Below, piece by piece: positions 1-8,395 of a stretch of DNA of 64,000 nt; within the stretch, counting starts at the first letter, position 1; each line of letters opens with the position of its first letter. The position numbers and the translations under genes were made by a program. Under the pieces are notes generated by a model. It searched no databases and had not been told where the DNA came from. It saw only the letters and a program-made list of their open reading frames with translations. Source of the stretch: Paenibacillus rhizosphaerae (lineage in GTDB: Bacteria; Bacillota; Bacilli; Paenibacillales; Paenibacillaceae); the NCBI RefSeq assembly GCF_014192015.1, contig NZ_JACHXJ010000004.1:1-64000 (forward strand), given 5' to 3'.

Positions 1-92
1 GACCCCTTGTAGACGACGAGGTAGATAGGTTGGAGGTGGAAGTGCAGCAATGCATGGAGCTGACCAATACTAATCGGTCGAGGGCTTATCCA
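1..92 (+). rRNA. 23S ribosomal RNA, 3' end (partial)
   Basis: The window opens inside the last ~90 nt of a 23S rRNA gene. The terminal segment around 60-92, including CTAATCGGTCGAGGGCTTA, matches the conserved 3' end of Bacillales 23S rRNA. The gene enters from the left edge, so only its end is seen. The next ~113 bases hold no 5S rRNA; the first tRNA starts at 206. The exact mature 3' end is uncertain by a few bases. Confidence 0.93.
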
Positions 93-205
93 AAATATTC
101 ATTAAAACACAGATTCGTTTCGTATCTAGTTTTCAGGGAGTCAAATTCCTGAATGTGTTTCGAAATTACTCTTGGTTGTACATTTTGTATGCCGAGGTTG
201 TGCTT
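93..205 (+). other. 23S-tRNA spacer, no 5S gene
   Basis: This spacer between the 23S 3' end and tRNA-Ser is AT-rich. It contains a short hairpin (TCAGG near 137 with CCTGA near 149), probably an rRNA processing signal. The conserved 5S core is not present, so the 5S gene of this operon must lie elsewhere or be missing. Confidence 0.6.
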
Positions 206-297
206 GGAGAGATACCCAAGTGGCTATAAGGGGACCCTCTGCTAAGGGGTTAGACTGCGTAAGCGGTGCGAGGGTTCGAATCCCTCTCTCTCCGCCA
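206..297 (+). tRNA. tRNA-Ser(GCT)
   Basis: The 7-bp acceptor stem GGAGAGA/TCTCTCC, GCT anticodon, long class II variable arm and encoded CCA end all fit. It reads serine AGC/AGT codons. First tRNA of the cluster downstream of 23S. Confidence 0.96.
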
Positions 298-327
298 TTT
301 GAATCACATCTTAGCAAGTTTTAGTAT

Positions 328-404
328 GGCGGCGTAGCTCAGCTGGCTAGAGCGTACGGTTCATACCCGTGAGGTCGGGGGTTCGATCCCCTCCGCCGCT
401 ACCA
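328..404 (+). tRNA. tRNA-Met(CAT), elongator type
   Basis: Acceptor stem GGCGGCG pairs with CGCCGCT (one G-U), the anticodon loop carries CAT, and CCA is encoded. The paired first base and overall sequence resemble the Bacillus elongator tRNA-Met rather than initiator or tRNA-Ile(CAU). Confidence 0.92.
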
Positions 405-413
405 TACATACCT

Positions 414-489
414 GGAGGCTTAGCTCAGCTGGGAGAGCATCTGCCTTACAAGCAGAGGGTCGGGGGTTCGATCCCCTCAGCCTCCACCA
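414..489 (+). tRNA. tRNA-Val(TAC)
   Basis: Acceptor stem GGAGGCT/AGCCTCC, anticodon TAC in a 7-nt loop, T-arm GGGGGTTCGATCCCC and encoded CCA. Confidence 0.96.
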
Positions 490-495
490 TCATAT

Positions 496-571
<76 letters not shown>

Positions 572-582
572 TCTAATAATGC

Positions 583-659
583 GGGACCGTGGTGTAGAGG
601 CCTAACATGCCTGCCTGTCACGCAGGAGACCGCGGGTTCGAATCCCGTCGGTCCCGCCA
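583..659 (+). tRNA. tRNA-Asp(GTC)
   Basis: Acceptor stem GGGACCG/CGGTCCC with G discriminator and encoded CCA; anticodon GTC in CTGTCAC. The start is placed two bases into GCGGGACC, by alignment with Bacillus tRNA-Asp. Confidence 0.93.
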
Positions 660-670
660 TTATTATTTAC

Positions 671-697
671 TTAATCTATATGCTTGATATAGATTAA
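671..697. other. Perfect 11-bp stem-loop inside the tRNA cluster
   Basis: TTAATCTATAT (671-681) and ATATAGATTAA (687-697) form a perfect 11-bp stem with loop GCTTG, between tRNA-Asp and tRNA-Phe. No T-run follows, so a processing or separating role is more likely than termination. Function not known. Confidence 0.55.
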
Positions 698-731
698 AGA
701 TGATGTATTGCATAGTGAATTTCCACAGCGT

Positions 732-766
732 AAAGTGGGAAGATTAAGATCACCCGCTTTATTTTT
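732..766 (+). terminator. Terminator-like hairpin within the tRNA cluster
   Basis: TAAAGTGGG (731-739) pairs with CCCGCTTTA (753-761), followed by a T-run. It resembles an intrinsic terminator and would split the cluster between tRNA-Asp and tRNA-Phe. A weak promoter-like pair (TTGCAT 708-713, 17 bp, TAAAGT 731-736) overlaps it. Confidence 0.4.
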
Positions 767-774
767 GCATGTAT

Positions 775-847
<73 letters not shown>

Positions 848-855
848 CCTTATAT

Positions 856-941
856 GGAGGCTTAGCGAAGTGGCCAAACGCAGCAGACTGTAAATCTGTT
901 CTCGTACGAGTTCGGTGGTTCGAATCCATCAGCCTCCACCA
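856..941 (+). tRNA. tRNA-Tyr(GTA)
   Basis: Class II tRNA with long variable arm, acceptor stem GGAGGCT/AGCCTCC, anticodon GTA, encoded CCA. Confidence 0.95.
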
Positions 942-948
942 GTTGTAA

Positions 949-1021
949 GAGCCATTAGCTCAGTTGGTAGAGCACCTGACTTTTAATCAGGGTGTCGAAG
1001 GTTCGAGTCCTTCATGGCTCA
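949..1021 (+). tRNA. tRNA-Lys(TTT)
   Basis: Acceptor stem GAGCCAT/ATGGCTC, anticodon TTT, discriminator A1021. TCA follows instead of CCA, so the tail is not encoded. Last tRNA of the cluster. Confidence 0.95.
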
Positions 1022-1025
1022 TCAC

Positions 1026-1066
1026 AAAGACCATTAACCTTTCGGTTGGTGGTCTTTTTGTTTTTT
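1026..1066 (+). terminator. Intrinsic terminator of the rRNA-tRNA cluster
   Basis: AAAGACCATTAACC pairs with GGTTGGTGGTCTTT around a TTTC loop and is followed by a T-rich run. It lies just after tRNA-Lys. Confidence 0.85.
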
Positions 1067-1102
1067 AGACTGTACTGTTTGTTGTGCATACGAAGTGCAG
1101 TT

Positions 1103-1131
1103 TTCGATTTTATATGGGAATATGGTAAGAT
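1103..1131 (+). promoter_or_regulatory. Candidate sigma-A promoter of the PucR-like gene
   Basis: TTCGAT (1103-1108), a 17-bp spacer and TAAGAT (1126-1131) would start transcription near 1138. Both boxes are imperfect. Confidence 0.35.
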
Positions 1132-1166
1132 GATTAATAAAAATGGCAAAGTGGTGGATGACATCA

Positions 1167-2318
1167 ATGGTGGAGATGGAAACATTACGAAGCAAGTTGG
1201 AGCAAGTCGTAGGCGGAACGTTACATATGAAGGAGCTGAGCAAACAGCAGTCGGAGTCGGTTTATTTGCCTGTTTCGGTGTCTGGCAAGGCTTCTACGAA
1301 GAACGGGAAGCAGACCGAGCATAGAAGCCTCCGAGATGTGGTCATGGTGGAGGACAAGGTTTGGTTCCCGCTGTTTATCAAGAACGGGCGGGTACACGTG
1401 ATTGAAGCCAGCTCGGAACGGGTCAATGAGGAAGTAGCCCGCTTGATCGGTGTACTGCTGTCTGCGGTAAGAGAGCAAACGGGTGATGCCGTGGAAGCCC
1501 AGGGGGATGAGGAACGGGAACTCCAGAGGCTAAGTCAATGGATTCAGGAGCAGCTCGATCTGGGACGCGGCGATGCTGAATTGCCTGACGATTTGGAACT
1601 AAAGCGTTTGCTTTCCGTGGAGATGACTCCCTTTTTGCTGACTTGTGAGAGTATCCATGCCTCCGATGTTAAGGGAAGCCAGCTGAAAAAGCTGCTGCGC
1701 AGCTACTTCGACGGAGAGGTGGTGCTTGCAGCTCTCCGTGACAACGAGTGGCTCATCTTGGCCAGAAAAGAGCTCGTGGCCGGCAGCAATGACGAGAAGG
1801 ATGAGGATAACGGGGAATCGGAAACAGACATGCTCCCCGCGTTCTGTATGGGGCTCTATGAGCTGATTGCAAGCGAATGGGTTGGGGCTTTTCATCTATC
1901 CGCCGCACCTTCGTTCATCCCCTTGAAGTCACTGCCGGGCACGGTAGGCATGCTGCGGGAAACCATTTTTTTGGGACGGACATTTCATGTGTCGGAGCAT
2001 GTCCATTTTCCGTGGGAGCTGCTGCTTGAGCGTTTAATCTACAGCATTCCGATGGAGCAGCGCCGCCGCTTTCTCGAGCAGGCAGGGGACCACGGCGTAT
2101 TGTTCAGCGACAATGAGACCTTGTCGACGCTGGAGACGTTCTTCCAGCTCGATTGCAATGTCAGCGAGACGGCGAAGCGTCTATATATTCATCGGAACAC
2201 CCTGTTATACCGGCTCGATAAGATCAAACAAGAGACCAATTTGGACGTTAGAAGCTTTGGGGACGCGGTTTTGGTAAAGCTGACGATGCTATTGTATAAA
2301 GTGACGAAAAGAAAATAG
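1167..2318 (+). CDS. PucR/CdaR-type helix-turn-helix transcriptional regulator
   Basis: 383 aa from the chosen ATG. The last ~60 residues (SETAKRLYIHRNTLLYRLDKI and following) are the PucR C-terminal HTH, typical of regulators of purine, sugar-acid or sugar catabolism. The long N-terminal part matches no sensor domain I recognise. Start: ATG 1167 has GTGGTGG nine bases upstream; an in-frame ATG at 1143 is possible but sits almost at the predicted transcript start. It lies 105 bp before the MsmX-type ATPase, so a role in sugar uptake is a guess from position only. Confidence 0.8.
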   Translation: MVEMETLRSKLEQVVGGTLHMKELSKQQSESVYLPVSVSGKASTKNGKQTEHRSLRDVVMVEDKVWFPLFIKNGRVHVIEASSERVNEEVARLIGVLLSAVREQTGDAVEAQGDEERELQRLSQWIQEQLDLGRGDAELPDDLELKRLLSVEMTPFLLTCESIHASDVKGSQLKKLLRSYFDGEVVLAALRDNEWLILARKELVAGSNDEKDEDNGESETDMLPAFCMGLYELIASEWVGAFHLSAAPSFIPLKSLPGTVGMLRETIFLGRTFHVSEHVHFPWELLLERLIYSIPMEQRRRFLEQAGDHGVLFSDNETLSTLETFFQLDCNVSETAKRLYIHRNTLLYRLDKIKQETNLDVRSFGDAVLVKLTMLLYKVTKRK

Positions 2319-2423
2319 GTTTTTTGTGCAGATTGTGTATAGCCAGTCTGCGAGATGTTGGGTAATATATAACTATCATAATGTATTCGATTTCATAACT
2401 ATACACTAAGGGGGCAAATTCAC

Positions 2424-3548
2424 ATGGCAGGTGTACGTTTAGAGCATATTTTCAAAAAGTATCCGGGTTCTGACAAAGCAACAGTTATGGATATCAACCT
2501 TGATATCAAGGATAAGGAGTTTCTGGTGTTGGTAGGCCCTTCCGGTTGCGGTAAATCTACGACGCTTCGTATGATCGCCGGTCTGGAAGAAATCTCTGAC
2601 GGTAAGCTTTACATTGGCGACCGCGTCGTGAACGATGTAGCTCCTAAAGACCGCGATATCGCGATGGTGTTCCAGTCTTACGCTTTGTATCCACACATGA
2701 ACGTATACCAAAACATGGCTTTTGGTCTGAAGCTGCGTAAAGTGAAAAAGGATGAAATTGATAAACGTGTACGTGAAGCTGCGAGAATCCTCGATATCGA
2801 GCATTTGCTGGATCGTAAGCCAAAGGCCCTTTCCGGTGGTCAACGTCAGCGTGTTGCCTTGGGACGTGCGATCGTGCGTGATCCTCAAGTCTTCCTGATG
2901 GACGAACCGCTTTCCAACTTGGACGCTAAACTTCGTGGTCAGATGCGTGCGGAAATCACTAAACTGGTGAAACGCCTTGAAACCACTTGTATTTACGTAA
3001 CACATGACCAGACGGAAGCCATGACGATGGGTGACCGTATCGTGGTTATGCAGGACGGCATTATTCAACAAGCCGCTTCTCCGGAAGAACTGTACAACAA
3101 TCCAAACAACCTGTTTGTTGCCGGCTTTATCGGATCGCCTACCATGAACTTTATTACCGGAACACTCAGCGAGTCCAACGGTTCTGTACGTTTCAAGTCC
3201 CAAGGACTTGATGTAGAAGTTCCAGGCGGTAAAGCGCAAATCCTGAAGAGCAAAGGCTACATCGGCAAAGAAGTGATCATGGGCGTTCGTCCGGAAGATA
3301 TTCATGAAGAGCCTGTATTCCTGGAAGCTTCTCCGAATACGATCTTCACAGCCCATGTGGACGTAACAGAAAACTTGGGTCACGAAATGCTCCTCTACCT
3401 GAGCGGATTGGGTAACGATACCGTTATCGCCCGCGTAGACGGACGTTCTACGACTCGTGAAGGCAACAGCGCACGCTTGGCTGTCGACATGAACAAAATT
3501 CATATCTTTGACAAAGAGTCTGAGCTGAACGTATTGTTGGCTGACTAA
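2424..3548 (+). CDS. msmX: Sugar ABC transporter ATP-binding protein, MsmX/UgpC family
   Basis: 374 aa. Cytoplasmic ATPase energising carbohydrate importers of the CUT1 class. Walker A GPSGCGKST at 38-46, Q-loop FQSYALYPH near 84, signature LSGGQRQR at 136-143, Walker B FLMDE at 157-161 and switch His194 in YVTHDQ are intact. The C-terminal ~140 residues form the MalK-like regulatory (TOBE) region. RBS AAGGGGGC precedes the ATG. It is monocistronic with its own terminator and no permease or binding-protein genes nearby. In Bacillus, MsmX is such a shared orphan ATPase serving several sugar transporters, and that is the best inference here. Confidence 0.92.
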   Translation: MAGVRLEHIFKKYPGSDKATVMDINLDIKDKEFLVLVGPSGCGKSTTLRMIAGLEEISDGKLYIGDRVVNDVAPKDRDIAMVFQSYALYPHMNVYQNMAFGLKLRKVKKDEIDKRVREAARILDIEHLLDRKPKALSGGQRQRVALGRAIVRDPQVFLMDEPLSNLDAKLRGQMRAEITKLVKRLETTCIYVTHDQTEAMTMGDRIVVMQDGIIQQAASPEELYNNPNNLFVAGFIGSPTMNFITGTLSESNGSVRFKSQGLDVEVPGGKAQILKSKGYIGKEVIMGVRPEDIHEEPVFLEASPNTIFTAHVDVTENLGHEMLLYLSGLGNDTVIARVDGRSTTREGNSARLAVDMNKIHIFDKESELNVLLAD

Positions 3549-3572
3549 TTCCAGGCGGAATGCCTGAAGATG

Positions 3573-3605
3573 AAGAGCCGCCCTTTCGGGCGGCTCTTTT
3601 GTATT
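3573..3605 (+). terminator. Intrinsic terminator after msmX
   Basis: AAGAGCCGCCC, loop TTTC, GGGCGGCTCTTTT: a strong 10-11 bp GC-rich stem followed by T residues. Confidence 0.93.
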
Positions 3606-3627
3606 TGGAGCGAATAGGCGGCTGACA

Positions 3628-3656
3628 TTGCATTCATGGGAAATATCATTTACGAT
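3628..3656 (+). promoter_or_regulatory. Candidate promoter of hprK-lgt-ppaX-yvoF
   Basis: TTGCAT (3628-3633), 17-bp spacer, TACGAT (3651-3656), 80 bp before hprK. Confidence 0.5.
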
Positions 3657-3735
3657 GGGTACATTAGAAAATTCATGGTTTGACCGGCGGCAGTCGGCTG
3701 ACAGAAGAGCCAGCTGATAGAAAGGGAGACGTGAA

Positions 3736-4677
3736 ATGGCTAAGAAAGTAAGAGTATCTGAATTGGTCCAGCAATTTCAGCTGGAGGTCATTTCAGGGGA
3801 ACACGGCCTGAGACGGGCCATCACGACAGACGATTTAAACAGACCGGGTCTGGAAATGGCAGGTTATTTTGAATATCATCCTGAGGAACGGGTGCAGCTG
3901 CTGGGACGAACCGAGCTGGCCTTTTTTGCCATGCTTACGGCAGAAGAACGGAAAGAACGGATGGAACGCCTGTGCAGCAGCGAGGAAACGCCTTGTATCG
4001 TTGTTACGAGAGGGCTGGAAGTGCCCGAGGAATTGATCCATTTTAGCCAGGAAAAGGACCTGCCCATCCTGCGGAGCAATATGGCGACGACAATCCTGTC
4101 CAGCCGGATTACCGGCTTTCTGGAGAGAAGGCTGGCGCCGACCACTACCATTCATGGCGTACTGTGCGACGTCTATGGGGTAGGCATGCTAATTACCGGC
4201 AGCAGCGGCATCGGCAAAAGTGAAACCGCGCTGGAATTGGTCAAACGGGGCCACCGGCTGATCGCTGATGATGCGGTGGAAATCCGGCAGACCTCAGACT
4301 TTCAGCTGCACGGATCGGCCCCTGAGCTGATTCGCCATCTGCTGGAGATCCGCGGTGTCGGGATCATCAACGTCATGACTCTGTTTGGAGCAGGGGCTAT
4401 CCGGAACAACAAACGGATTACGCTTGTCGTGAAGCTCGAGGCCTGGCAGCAGGATAAGCAGTACGACCGGCTCGGGCTGGATGAAGAAACGACCAAAATC
4501 ATCGATACCGACATTCCACTCGTGACCATTCCGGTACGTCCGGGACGTAACCTTGCGGTCATCATCGAAGTGGCGGCCATGAATTACCGGCTGAAGCAAA
4601 TGGGTCTGAATGCGGCCCTGCAGTTTACGAATAAGCTCACAGCCACCATTGCAGAAGATATGGACGATATGGACTAG
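3736..4677 (+). CDS. hprK: HPr kinase/phosphorylase
   Basis: 313 aa, normal family length. It phosphorylates HPr (and Crh) on Ser46 and reverses this with phosphate, producing pyrophosphate; it is the sensor of carbon catabolite repression in low-GC Gram-positives. Seen: N-terminal domain 1-130, His140 in HGVLCDVYGVG, P-loop GSSGIGKS at 155-162, the Asp pair at 178-179 and the signature LEIRGVGIINV at 203-213. RBS AAAGGGAG. First gene of the conserved hprK-lgt-ppaX-yvoF operon; lgt starts 12 bp after its stop. A likely substrate is encoded at 28158. Confidence 0.97.
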   Translation: MAKKVRVSELVQQFQLEVISGEHGLRRAITTDDLNRPGLEMAGYFEYHPEERVQLLGRTELAFFAMLTAEERKERMERLCSSEETPCIVVTRGLEVPEELIHFSQEKDLPILRSNMATTILSSRITGFLERRLAPTTTIHGVLCDVYGVGMLITGSSGIGKSETALELVKRGHRLIADDAVEIRQTSDFQLHGSAPELIRHLLEIRGVGIINVMTLFGAGAIRNNKRITLVVKLEAWQQDKQYDRLGLDEETTKIIDTDIPLVTIPVRPGRNLAVIIEVAAMNYRLKQMGLNAALQFTNKLTATIAEDMDDMD

Positions 4678-4689
4678 GAGAGTGGATAC

Positions 4690-5721
4690 ATGGCTACATT
4701 GCTAATTAATCCGATCGCTTTCTCGATTGGATCCCTGTCGGTTCACTGGTATGGTCTGATCCTGGGCTTGGGGGCGCTGGTAGGCCTCCTCCTGGCCATC
4801 CGGGAAGGCAGAAGATTCGGCATTATGCCTGAATTTTTTATGGACTTGCTGCTGCTCGGAGTACCGTCGGCTATTATCGGGGCGCGGATCTATTTCGTGG
4901 CCTTCATGTGGGACGATTACAAGAATAACCTGCTGGACATTTTTAAAATATGGAACGGCGGGATTGCCATCTACGGTGCGCTGATCGGGGCGATCATTTG
5001 CGCGATCATTTATTTCCGTTACAGAGGATACAACTTCTGGCGCATTGCCGACATTTGTGCACCCAGCTTGCTGACGGGACAAATGATCGGGCGCTGGGGC
5101 AACTATGTGAATCAGGAAGCGTACGGCGGGCCGGTAAATGAATTTTTCCTGCGGAACAATCTGCATTTGCCTTCTTTTATCGTAGACCAGATGAACGTTG
5201 AGGGTGTATACCACCATCCAACCTTCCTGTACGAATCGTTATGGAGCCTGGTGGGCATCATTATTTTGTTTATTCTCCGCCGGCAAAGATTTTTGCGTGC
5301 GGCCGAATTGTTCCTTTCTTATTTTATATGGTACTCGATCGGGCGGTTCTTTATCGAAGGACTGCGGACGGACAGCCTTGCCTTTAAAGGTCCGGAATGG
5401 CTGGCATCAATGGTTAACGGTTTATGGAAACCGATGGAATGGATGGGATTCGAGCATGGTGCGCTTGACCCGAATTACGGAAATGTCCGCATTTCCCAGC
5501 TGCTGGCGATCCTGATTATTATCGTTGCCATCGTATTGATCATCGTGCGCCGTACAACCGGACAGGCGAAGGAGCACTATCTGGATCCGATCGTCTCGAC
5601 GAAAGCGCCGAAAGATTCAGTACCGGAAGCAACCGCGCTGGATCATGATACTAAAGTGGAGGCTGCTGCCACCCCCGACCGCCGCGAGGAGAACGCCATA
5701 GTGGAGGACAAAAAGGAGTAA
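4690..5721 (+). CDS. lgt: Prolipoprotein diacylglyceryl transferase
   Basis: 343 aa, polytopic membrane enzyme that transfers diacylglycerol from phosphatidylglycerol to the lipobox Cys of prolipoproteins. The Lgt signature GRWGNYVNQEAYG lies around 135-147, with WNGGIAIYGALIGA upstream; about seven hydrophobic segments are visible. Most Lgt proteins have ~270 residues. Here extra length comes partly from a charged, Ala/Glu-rich C-terminal tail of ~60 residues after the last membrane helix. A likely local client is the PotD lipoprotein at 34107. Confidence 0.96.
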   Translation: MATLLINPIAFSIGSLSVHWYGLILGLGALVGLLLAIREGRRFGIMPEFFMDLLLLGVPSAIIGARIYFVAFMWDDYKNNLLDIFKIWNGGIAIYGALIGAIICAIIYFRYRGYNFWRIADICAPSLLTGQMIGRWGNYVNQEAYGGPVNEFFLRNNLHLPSFIVDQMNVEGVYHHPTFLYESLWSLVGIIILFILRRQRFLRAAELFLSYFIWYSIGRFFIEGLRTDSLAFKGPEWLASMVNGLWKPMEWMGFEHGALDPNYGNVRISQLLAILIIIVAIVLIIVRRTTGQAKEHYLDPIVSTKAPKDSVPEATALDHDTKVEAAATPDRREENAIVEDKKE

Positions 5722-5728
5722 CGACAGC

Positions 5729-6370
5729 ATGATGGATACCGTACTGTTTGATTTGGACGGAACGATTATTGATACGAACGAATTGATTATCAGCTCGTTT
5801 ATGCATGTACTGGAGAAGCATATCCCGACTCCCCTGACCCGGGAAGTGATCATTCCGAAAATGGGAATGACGCTGGAACAGCAGCTCCAGTTTTTCTCGG
5901 GGAGCGAGGACGTGACTCATTTTCACAAGGCTTACCGGACGTATAACGACGCCCATCACGACGAGATGGTGCAGCCCTTTCCGCATGTGCTGGAAGTCAT
6001 TGAGGAACTGCATCGGCGTGGCATTACGATGGGGGTTGTGACCACCAAAAACAAGCCGGGGACGTTCCGGGTGCTGGAGATGTTCGGGCTGGACAAGTAT
6101 ATGAAGGCTGTCGTGACGGTGATGGACGTCGAGCATCCTAAACCGCATCCAGAACCGGTGCTGACGGCCATCCGCCAGCTTGGAGCGGATCCCGCAGCAA
6201 CCTTGATGGTCGGGGACAGCCCGGTGGATATTCAATCCGCCAAGGCGGCAGGCGCCAGGTCTGCCGGGGTTGCCTGGTCGCTGAAAGGCGAGAAGGTGCT
6301 CCGCGAGTACAATCCAGATTACATACTGCACGATATGACCGATTTATATTCCTTGGTGGAACAGGAGTAA
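5729..6370 (+). CDS. ppaX: Pyrophosphatase PpaX (HAD family)
   Basis: 213 aa. Hydrolyses pyrophosphate formed by the phosphorylase activity of HprK, pulling HPr-Ser-P dephosphorylation forward. HAD motif I DLDGT with Asp8 and Asp10, motif II VVTTK near 108, motif III/IV VGDSPVDIQSAKAAG near 163-177. It lies 7 bp after lgt, the same order as in B. subtilis, which makes PpaX preferable to a generic phosphoglycolate phosphatase. Confidence 0.93.
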   Translation: MMDTVLFDLDGTIIDTNELIISSFMHVLEKHIPTPLTREVIIPKMGMTLEQQLQFFSGSEDVTHFHKAYRTYNDAHHDEMVQPFPHVLEVIEELHRRGITMGVVTTKNKPGTFRVLEMFGLDKYMKAVVTVMDVEHPKPHPEPVLTAIRQLGADPAATLMVGDSPVDIQSAKAAGARSAGVAWSLKGEKVLREYNPDYILHDMTDLYSLVEQE

Positions 6371-6377
6371 GGCGATT

Positions 6378-6914
6378 GTGAGCAGAGACGTGACCCGTTA
6401 CCCGGTCGAAGGCCCGAACGCGCTGTGGCAAATCTATAGAACGGTCAGCCCTTGGAAAGGGGTTAAAAATTTCATATGCATTCAAGTGGCCCGGTACTGC
6501 CCCATTCTTCCGTTAAAGAATTGGATCTACCGTCACCTGCTGGGGATGAAGGTGGGAGAGCATGCCGCGTTTGGCCTGATGGTCATGGTGGACGTATTCT
6601 TTCCGGAGAACATTACCATCGGGGACAATTCGGTGATCGGATACAACACAACGATTCTCGCACACGAATATCTGATTAAGGAATACCGGCTGGGACAAGT
6701 CCTGATCGGCAGCAATGTGCTGATCGGAGCGAACACGACCATTTTGCCGGGAGTCACGATTGGGGACGGGGCTGTCATCGCCGCCGGGTCTGTTGTGCAC
6801 AAGAGCGTACCGGCAGGTGCCTTCGTCGGCGGGAACCCGCTGCGTGAGCTAAGACGTTCAGCTTCGAAGACGGAGGAGGACGAGCAGCCCCCGTCAGTGT
6901 CAGCATCGGATTGA
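6378..6914 (+). CDS. yvoF: Hexapeptide-repeat acyltransferase, YvoF-like
   Basis: 178 aa from a GTG start with AAGGCG upstream. The central part carries left-handed beta-helix hexapeptide repeats (ITIGDN, VLIGAN, VTIGDG, VIAAGS) as in acetyltransferases such as maltose O-acetyltransferase; the acceptor is unknown. Last gene of the hprK operon, where B. subtilis has yvoF. The C-terminal ~20 residues are acidic and probably disordered. A terminator follows at once. Confidence 0.85.
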   Translation: MSRDVTRYPVEGPNALWQIYRTVSPWKGVKNFICIQVARYCPILPLKNWIYRHLLGMKVGEHAAFGLMVMVDVFFPENITIGDNSVIGYNTTILAHEYLIKEYRLGQVLIGSNVLIGANTTILPGVTIGDGAVIAAGSVVHKSVPAGAFVGGNPLRELRRSASKTEEDEQPPSVSASD

Positions 6915-6934
6915 AGGCAGCGGGCGCACATACG

Positions 6935-6972
6935 AAAAACATTCAAAAGCTTGGATTTTGAATGTTTTTTTT
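6935..6972 (+). terminator. Intrinsic terminator after yvoF
   Basis: AAAAACATTCAAAA pairs with the ATTTTGAATGTTTTT arm around GCTTGG and ends in eight T residues. Confidence 0.9.
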
Positions 6973-7015
6973 GTATCAAGCCGGGGCAAAGCCATCGGGA
7001 GTGAAACGTATGACA

Positions 7016-7044
7016 TTGACGAATCTGCCTTTTCGTGTTAATAT
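7016..7044 (+). promoter_or_regulatory. Sigma-A promoter of the his operon
   Basis: TTGACG (7016-7021), exactly 17 bp, TAATAT (7039-7044). The start site is expected near 7051, giving a ~72-nt leader. I see no T-box or His-codon leader peptide in this leader, so control is probably not by tRNA-His attenuation here. Confidence 0.75.
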
Positions 7045-7122
7045 AGCCATTATTCTTTACTTTGGTAGTATGGTAGCACTTTAATGTGATAAAGAAATAT
7101 AAATTGTTTGAGGTGATGGGAC

Positions 7123-8316
7123 GTGACCAAACCGAAAGGTTTTGAAAAGCCTTCAGGCGTCCGCGATTATGTGCCTTATGCCGTCTCCAAGCTGCGCCGG
7201 ATCGAGCGCGACGTGCTCGACTGCATGAGCCGCTGGGGTTACCGGCAAATCATGACGCCGACGATGGAATATTACGATACGGTAGGCGTGGCGAGCTCCA
7301 CGTCAGACCGCAAGCTGTTTAAATTGTTGAATAACCGGGGCACCACACTGGTGCTTCGTTCGGATATGACGGCTCCGATCGCCCGGGTGATTTCCTCGTT
7401 GTTGAAGGAAGAGCCTCTGCCCATCCGGCTGTCTTACCACGCGAACGTGTTCCGTGCCATCGAGGAAGAAGCCGGACGGGAAGCGGAGTTTTTTCAGACC
7501 GGTGTCGAGCTCGTTGGTGACGATTCGCCCGAAGCGGATGCTGAGGTCGTGGCGCTGGCGATCGAGTCTTTGAAGGCGGCAGGAGTGTCTTCTTTTAAAA
7601 TCGCCATGGGCCACGTCGGATTTCTCAACGGGTTGTTTGATGAAATCCTACCTGGATCAACCGAAGCACAGCAGTCGCTGAAAGAGGGCCTGCTCAGCCG
7701 TGACTTCGTCGGTTTCCGCAAAACGATCAGCGAGCTGGGTGTAACGGATGAACAGCGAAATGGGCTCGAAGGACTTCTCCGTCTGCGCGGAGGCCAGGGA
7801 ATTTGCGATCAGGCGCTGGAACTGAGCGGTCATCCACTCGCAAGAGCATCTATCAGCCATTTGTGCAAAGTATGGGAAGTGCTTGAAGCGTACGGTGTGT
7901 CGGAGCATGTGCTCATCGATCTGACGATGATCGGAGACTTTTCTTACTATACGGGAATGACGTTTGAAGGCTACGCATCCGAGCTTGGCTTTCCGGTCTG
8001 CAGCGGCGGCCGGTACGACAATCTGCTGAAGCAGTTTGGACGTGACGTTCCGGCAACGGGATTTGCGCTGAAAACGAACCGTATTCTGGATGGCGTTAAC
8101 AGCGTGCAGGAAGCGGCCGGGCTGCCTGTCCTCGTCCGTTATGACGCGGCTCATCGCAAGGAAGGCCTGGCAGAGGCGGCGAGAATGCGTGCGGAGGGAC
8201 GGTCGGTCGTCACCCTGCTGATCGACGGAGACCATAGCGACCCGGTCACCGCGGATACAGTGGCGGCCAGCCAAGTGTACGGAGAGGTCATCACTTTTGG
8301 CGGAAGTGCGGGGTAG
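7123..8316 (+). CDS. hisZ: ATP phosphoribosyltransferase regulatory subunit
   Basis: 397 aa from GTG with GAGGTGATGGG upstream. A HisRS paralogue lacking aminoacylation ability; it partners with short-form HisG for activity and histidine feedback. Class II synthetase-like motifs are seen (VLRSDMTAPIAR near 78-90; CSGGRYDNLLKQFG near 293-306), and the anticodon-binding domain is absent as expected. First gene of the his operon. The short HisG that follows confirms the assignment. Confidence 0.95.
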   Translation: MTKPKGFEKPSGVRDYVPYAVSKLRRIERDVLDCMSRWGYRQIMTPTMEYYDTVGVASSTSDRKLFKLLNNRGTTLVLRSDMTAPIARVISSLLKEEPLPIRLSYHANVFRAIEEEAGREAEFFQTGVELVGDDSPEADAEVVALAIESLKAAGVSSFKIAMGHVGFLNGLFDEILPGSTEAQQSLKEGLLSRDFVGFRKTISELGVTDEQRNGLEGLLRLRGGQGICDQALELSGHPLARASISHLCKVWEVLEAYGVSEHVLIDLTMIGDFSYYTGMTFEGYASELGFPVCSGGRYDNLLKQFGRDVPATGFALKTNRILDGVNSVQEAAGLPVLVRYDAAHRKEGLAEAARMRAEGRSVVTLLIDGDHSDPVTADTVAASQVYGEVITFGGSAG

Positions 8317-8395
8317 TAGGAACCCACCCGGAGGAAAAGAAAAACATAAGCAGCGAATGAAGAAAGATCAACAATTAGAAGCAGGAGGGAGAACG

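Noticed and set aside
992..1324. Open frame starting inside tRNA-Lys
   Set aside because: Begins within the tRNA and crosses its terminator; the PucR-like gene in another frame explains the coding signal.
6973..7122. T-box or His leader peptide before hisZ
   Set aside because: I looked for the T-box core and for a run of His codons and saw neither; the leader is only ~72 nt.
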